Shown: positions 4,783-5,202 of the stretch, piece after piece
Layout: every line of letters begins with the position of its first letter
Numbering within the stretch: position 1 is the stretch's first letter
Assembly (NCBI GenBank): GCA_020722625.1
Contig: DYKK01000248.1
Coordinates: 1-5,202 of the forward strand
DNA length: 5,202 nucleotides
Source of the DNA: Anaeromyxobacter dehalogenans
GTDB taxonomy: Bacteria > Myxococcota_A > UBA9042 > DTJE01
Direction of reading: 5' to 3'
Made by a program: the position numbers and the translations under genes
Notes under the pieces: generated by a model
Told to the model about the DNA's origin: nothing
Seen by the model: only the letters and a program-made list of their open reading frames with translations
The model's database searches: none

Positions 4783-5202
4783 TTATTCAGCCTGCTTCAC
4801 CGCGGCGAGGACCCGCGGAACCACGGCAGCGTCGGCAGGCAGAACCACGCTGAGGGCGTCACCCGAGGCTCCGCCGTCCGTGATCGTGCCCACCAGGGCG
4901 TCGATGGGGGATTTGCCCCCGGGCGGCGTGATCCGCACCGCAACTTTCTGGTCTCCCAAGGCGTCCGCGGCTCCTGCGATGGTGAGGGTGTTCGTCTCAG
5001 CCTCATAGGACGCGGCGTTTATTTGGGTTGCGTTCAGAGCGGTGACCAGGGCCGCGGCGATTTCGTCCACGGTGTTGTTGGTCTCGTCTCCGACCACGGT
5101 GACGCTGATGGGCGCTCCGTCCGGGCCTCCGCCCAAGACCACCACGTTGAAGGTCCAGCCGTTCCAGTCGGCTCCGGCGGTGATTTCGGTCACGGTCGAA
5201 TC
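4783..5202 (-). CDS. C-terminal part of a probable virion-associated beta-rich protein (partial)
   Basis: The open frame comes in from the right edge and ends at TAA (4783-4785), giving 139 visible residues. A GTG at 5193 could begin a 136-residue protein, but only nine bases precede it in the window and they hold no ribosome binding site. A longer protein running in from outside is therefore more likely. The visible part alternates small hydrophobic and polar residues, with beta-strand-like segments such as WTFNVVVLGG and GAPISVTVVG, then a helix DEIAAALVTALNAT, then NTLTIAG. The end, LSVVLPADAAVVPRVLAAVK, closes with a short helix. This resembles beta-sandwich modules repeated in phage virion proteins. 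Its place upstream of head-associated genes suggests a head decoration or similar protein, but no family is recognised with confidence. Confidence 0.6.
   Translation of the reverse strand, partial: DSTVTEITAGADWNGWTFNVVVLGGGPDGAPISVTVVGDETNNTVDEIAAALVTALNATQINAASYEAETNTLTIAGAADALGDQKVAVRITPPGGKSPIDALVGTITDGGASGDALSVVLPADAAVVPRVLAAVKQAE

Overview
The window is a block of late (virion and lysis) genes from a double-stranded DNA tailed bacteriophage or a prophage. Every real gene is on the minus strand, so transcription runs from right (5202) to left (1). By eye the DNA is GC-rich (above 60%). Genes are packed tightly, with gaps of 2 to 31 bases or overlaps of 4 to 16 bases. The host must have an outer membrane, because the lysis cassette includes a two-component spanin with a lipoprotein subunit. 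The tail-tube and tail-terminator types suggest a long-tailed phage, most likely a siphovirus. The genus of host and phage cannot be fixed from the sequence alone.

Layout in the direction of transcription. (1) 5202-4783: the C-terminal part of a beta-rich protein of unknown function that enters from outside the window; it is probably virion-associated because of its place. (2) 4763-4152: a 203-residue protein with a small N-terminal domain, a long disordered linker and a small C-terminal domain. (3) 4124-3957: a very basic, glycine-rich 55-residue protein. (4) 3950-2324: a complete lysis cassette in the order i-spanin (Rz-like), o-spanin (Rz1-like, wholly nested in the Rz gene in another frame), holin-like three-helix membrane protein, and an exported lysozyme/transglycosylase-fold endolysin. 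(5) 2321-983: three head-tail joining genes, namely a connector of the family databases call DnaT-like, a small head-closure or neck protein, and a tail terminator. (6) 951-1: the N-terminal 317 residues of the major tail tube protein, which runs off the left edge.

The connector, neck and terminator proteins would join the DNA-filled head to the tail, and the tube protein would polymerise into the tail lumen. The holin, endolysin and spanins would breach the inner membrane, the peptidoglycan and the outer membrane in turn. The notable feature is that the lysis cassette sits inside the morphogenesis cluster, between probable head genes and the connector genes, with the spanins first rather than last.

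No stretch of 300 bases lacks a gene. The longest gap, 31 bases at 952-982, holds only a ribosome binding site. I found no tRNA, CRISPR array, insertion sequence, clear promoter or clear terminator. Long plus-strand open frames are high-GC shadows of the minus-strand genes.
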